Source of the DNA: Bacteroidota bacterium
Lineage (GTDB): Bacteria; Bacteroidota; Bacteroidia; Flavobacteriales; Flavobacteriaceae
Assembly (NCBI GenBank): GCA_024278565.1
Contig: JAJRSY010000022.1
Span: 1-13,441, forward strand
Reading direction: 5' to 3'
Length of the DNA stretch: 13,441 nt
Both the position numbers and the translations under genes were made by a program. The notes under the pieces are model-generated. The model ran no database searches, was not told the origin of the DNA, and saw only the letters and a list, made by a program, of their open reading frames with translations. Shown here piece by piece: positions 13,367-13,441 of the stretch. Each line of letters starts with the position of its first letter. Positions within the stretch are counted from its first letter, which is position 1.

Positions 13367-13441
13367 CTAAATATCGTCAAAGTCAACATCGGTAAAACTT
13401 TCCGAGGCTTTTGCTTCCCCAATATCACTGGGTGTTTCCTC
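13367..13441 (-). CDS. C-terminal fragment of an unidentified protein
   Basis: The minus-strand frame is open from the window edge to a TAG stop and encodes 24 residues ending ESFTDVDFDDI. The tail is strongly acidic and probably disordered. A strong terminator follows within 25 nt, which supports a real gene end. The protein cannot be identified from this much sequence. Confidence 0.65.
   Translation of the reverse strand, partial: EETPSDIGEAKASESFTDVDFDDI

Overview
The window looks like a chromosomal segment of a member of the Flavobacteriaceae (Bacteroidota). The genes are AT-leaning and most start codons lack a clear Shine-Dalgarno sequence. Several upstream regions carry a Bacteroidota-type -7 box (TAnnTTTG). 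The protein set is typical of marine flavobacteria: LVIVD-repeat lipoproteins, a large M14 metallopeptidase, an LpxD-like acyltransferase and a YfiT-type DinB protein. A Maribacter/Zobellia/Muricauda-like genus is a guess from general resemblance only. No phage, plasmid, CRISPR, rRNA or tRNA signature was seen.

Layout. 118-1640 (minus): a LysE/RhtB exporter followed by an HMG-CoA lyase-type enzyme. 1724-2146 (plus): an exported Dabb-domain protein, divergent from the exporter, with a TTGTCAA/TTGACAA palindrome directly before its start codon. 2147-3047: 900 bp with no recognisable gene, ending in a 12-G homopolymer and the cold-shock gene terminator. 3048-4323 (minus): a CspA-family protein and an LpxD-like N-acyltransferase. 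4588-5849 (minus): two adjacent LVIVD-repeat lipoproteins that look like the N- and C-terminal halves of one larger family protein. 6081-8051: a thiol/redox group consisting of a 1-Cys peroxiredoxin, a DinB/YfiT (BstA-like) protein and a thioredoxin-fold protein, with two heptanucleotide repeat arrays between the last two. 8155-10487 (plus): a tightly packed operon of csaA, a bile-acid/sodium-symporter-family transporter and a PlsC-type acyltransferase. 10491-10602: a compact inverted-repeat element with two nested hairpins, sitting at the acyltransferase stop codon and flanked by a 12-bp direct repeat. 10732-13257 (minus): a secreted M14 carboxypeptidase-like protein. 13367-13441 (minus): the last 24 codons of a gene entering from the right edge, followed by a strong terminator.

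Most genes are ordinary housekeeping or accessory functions: amino-acid export and degradation, lipid A and phospholipid acylation, peroxide and thiol chemistry, and extracellular peptide hydrolysis. No new multi-gene defence or biosynthetic system is evident. The unusual content is structural: a probable gene fission in the LVIVD pair, a MITE/REP-like element that appears to have duplicated a stop codon, heptamer repeats that now encode the end of a protein, a poly-G tract, a shared sequence next to two divergent start codons, a near-identical 21-nt motif at two distant intergenic sites, and three TTG start codons.
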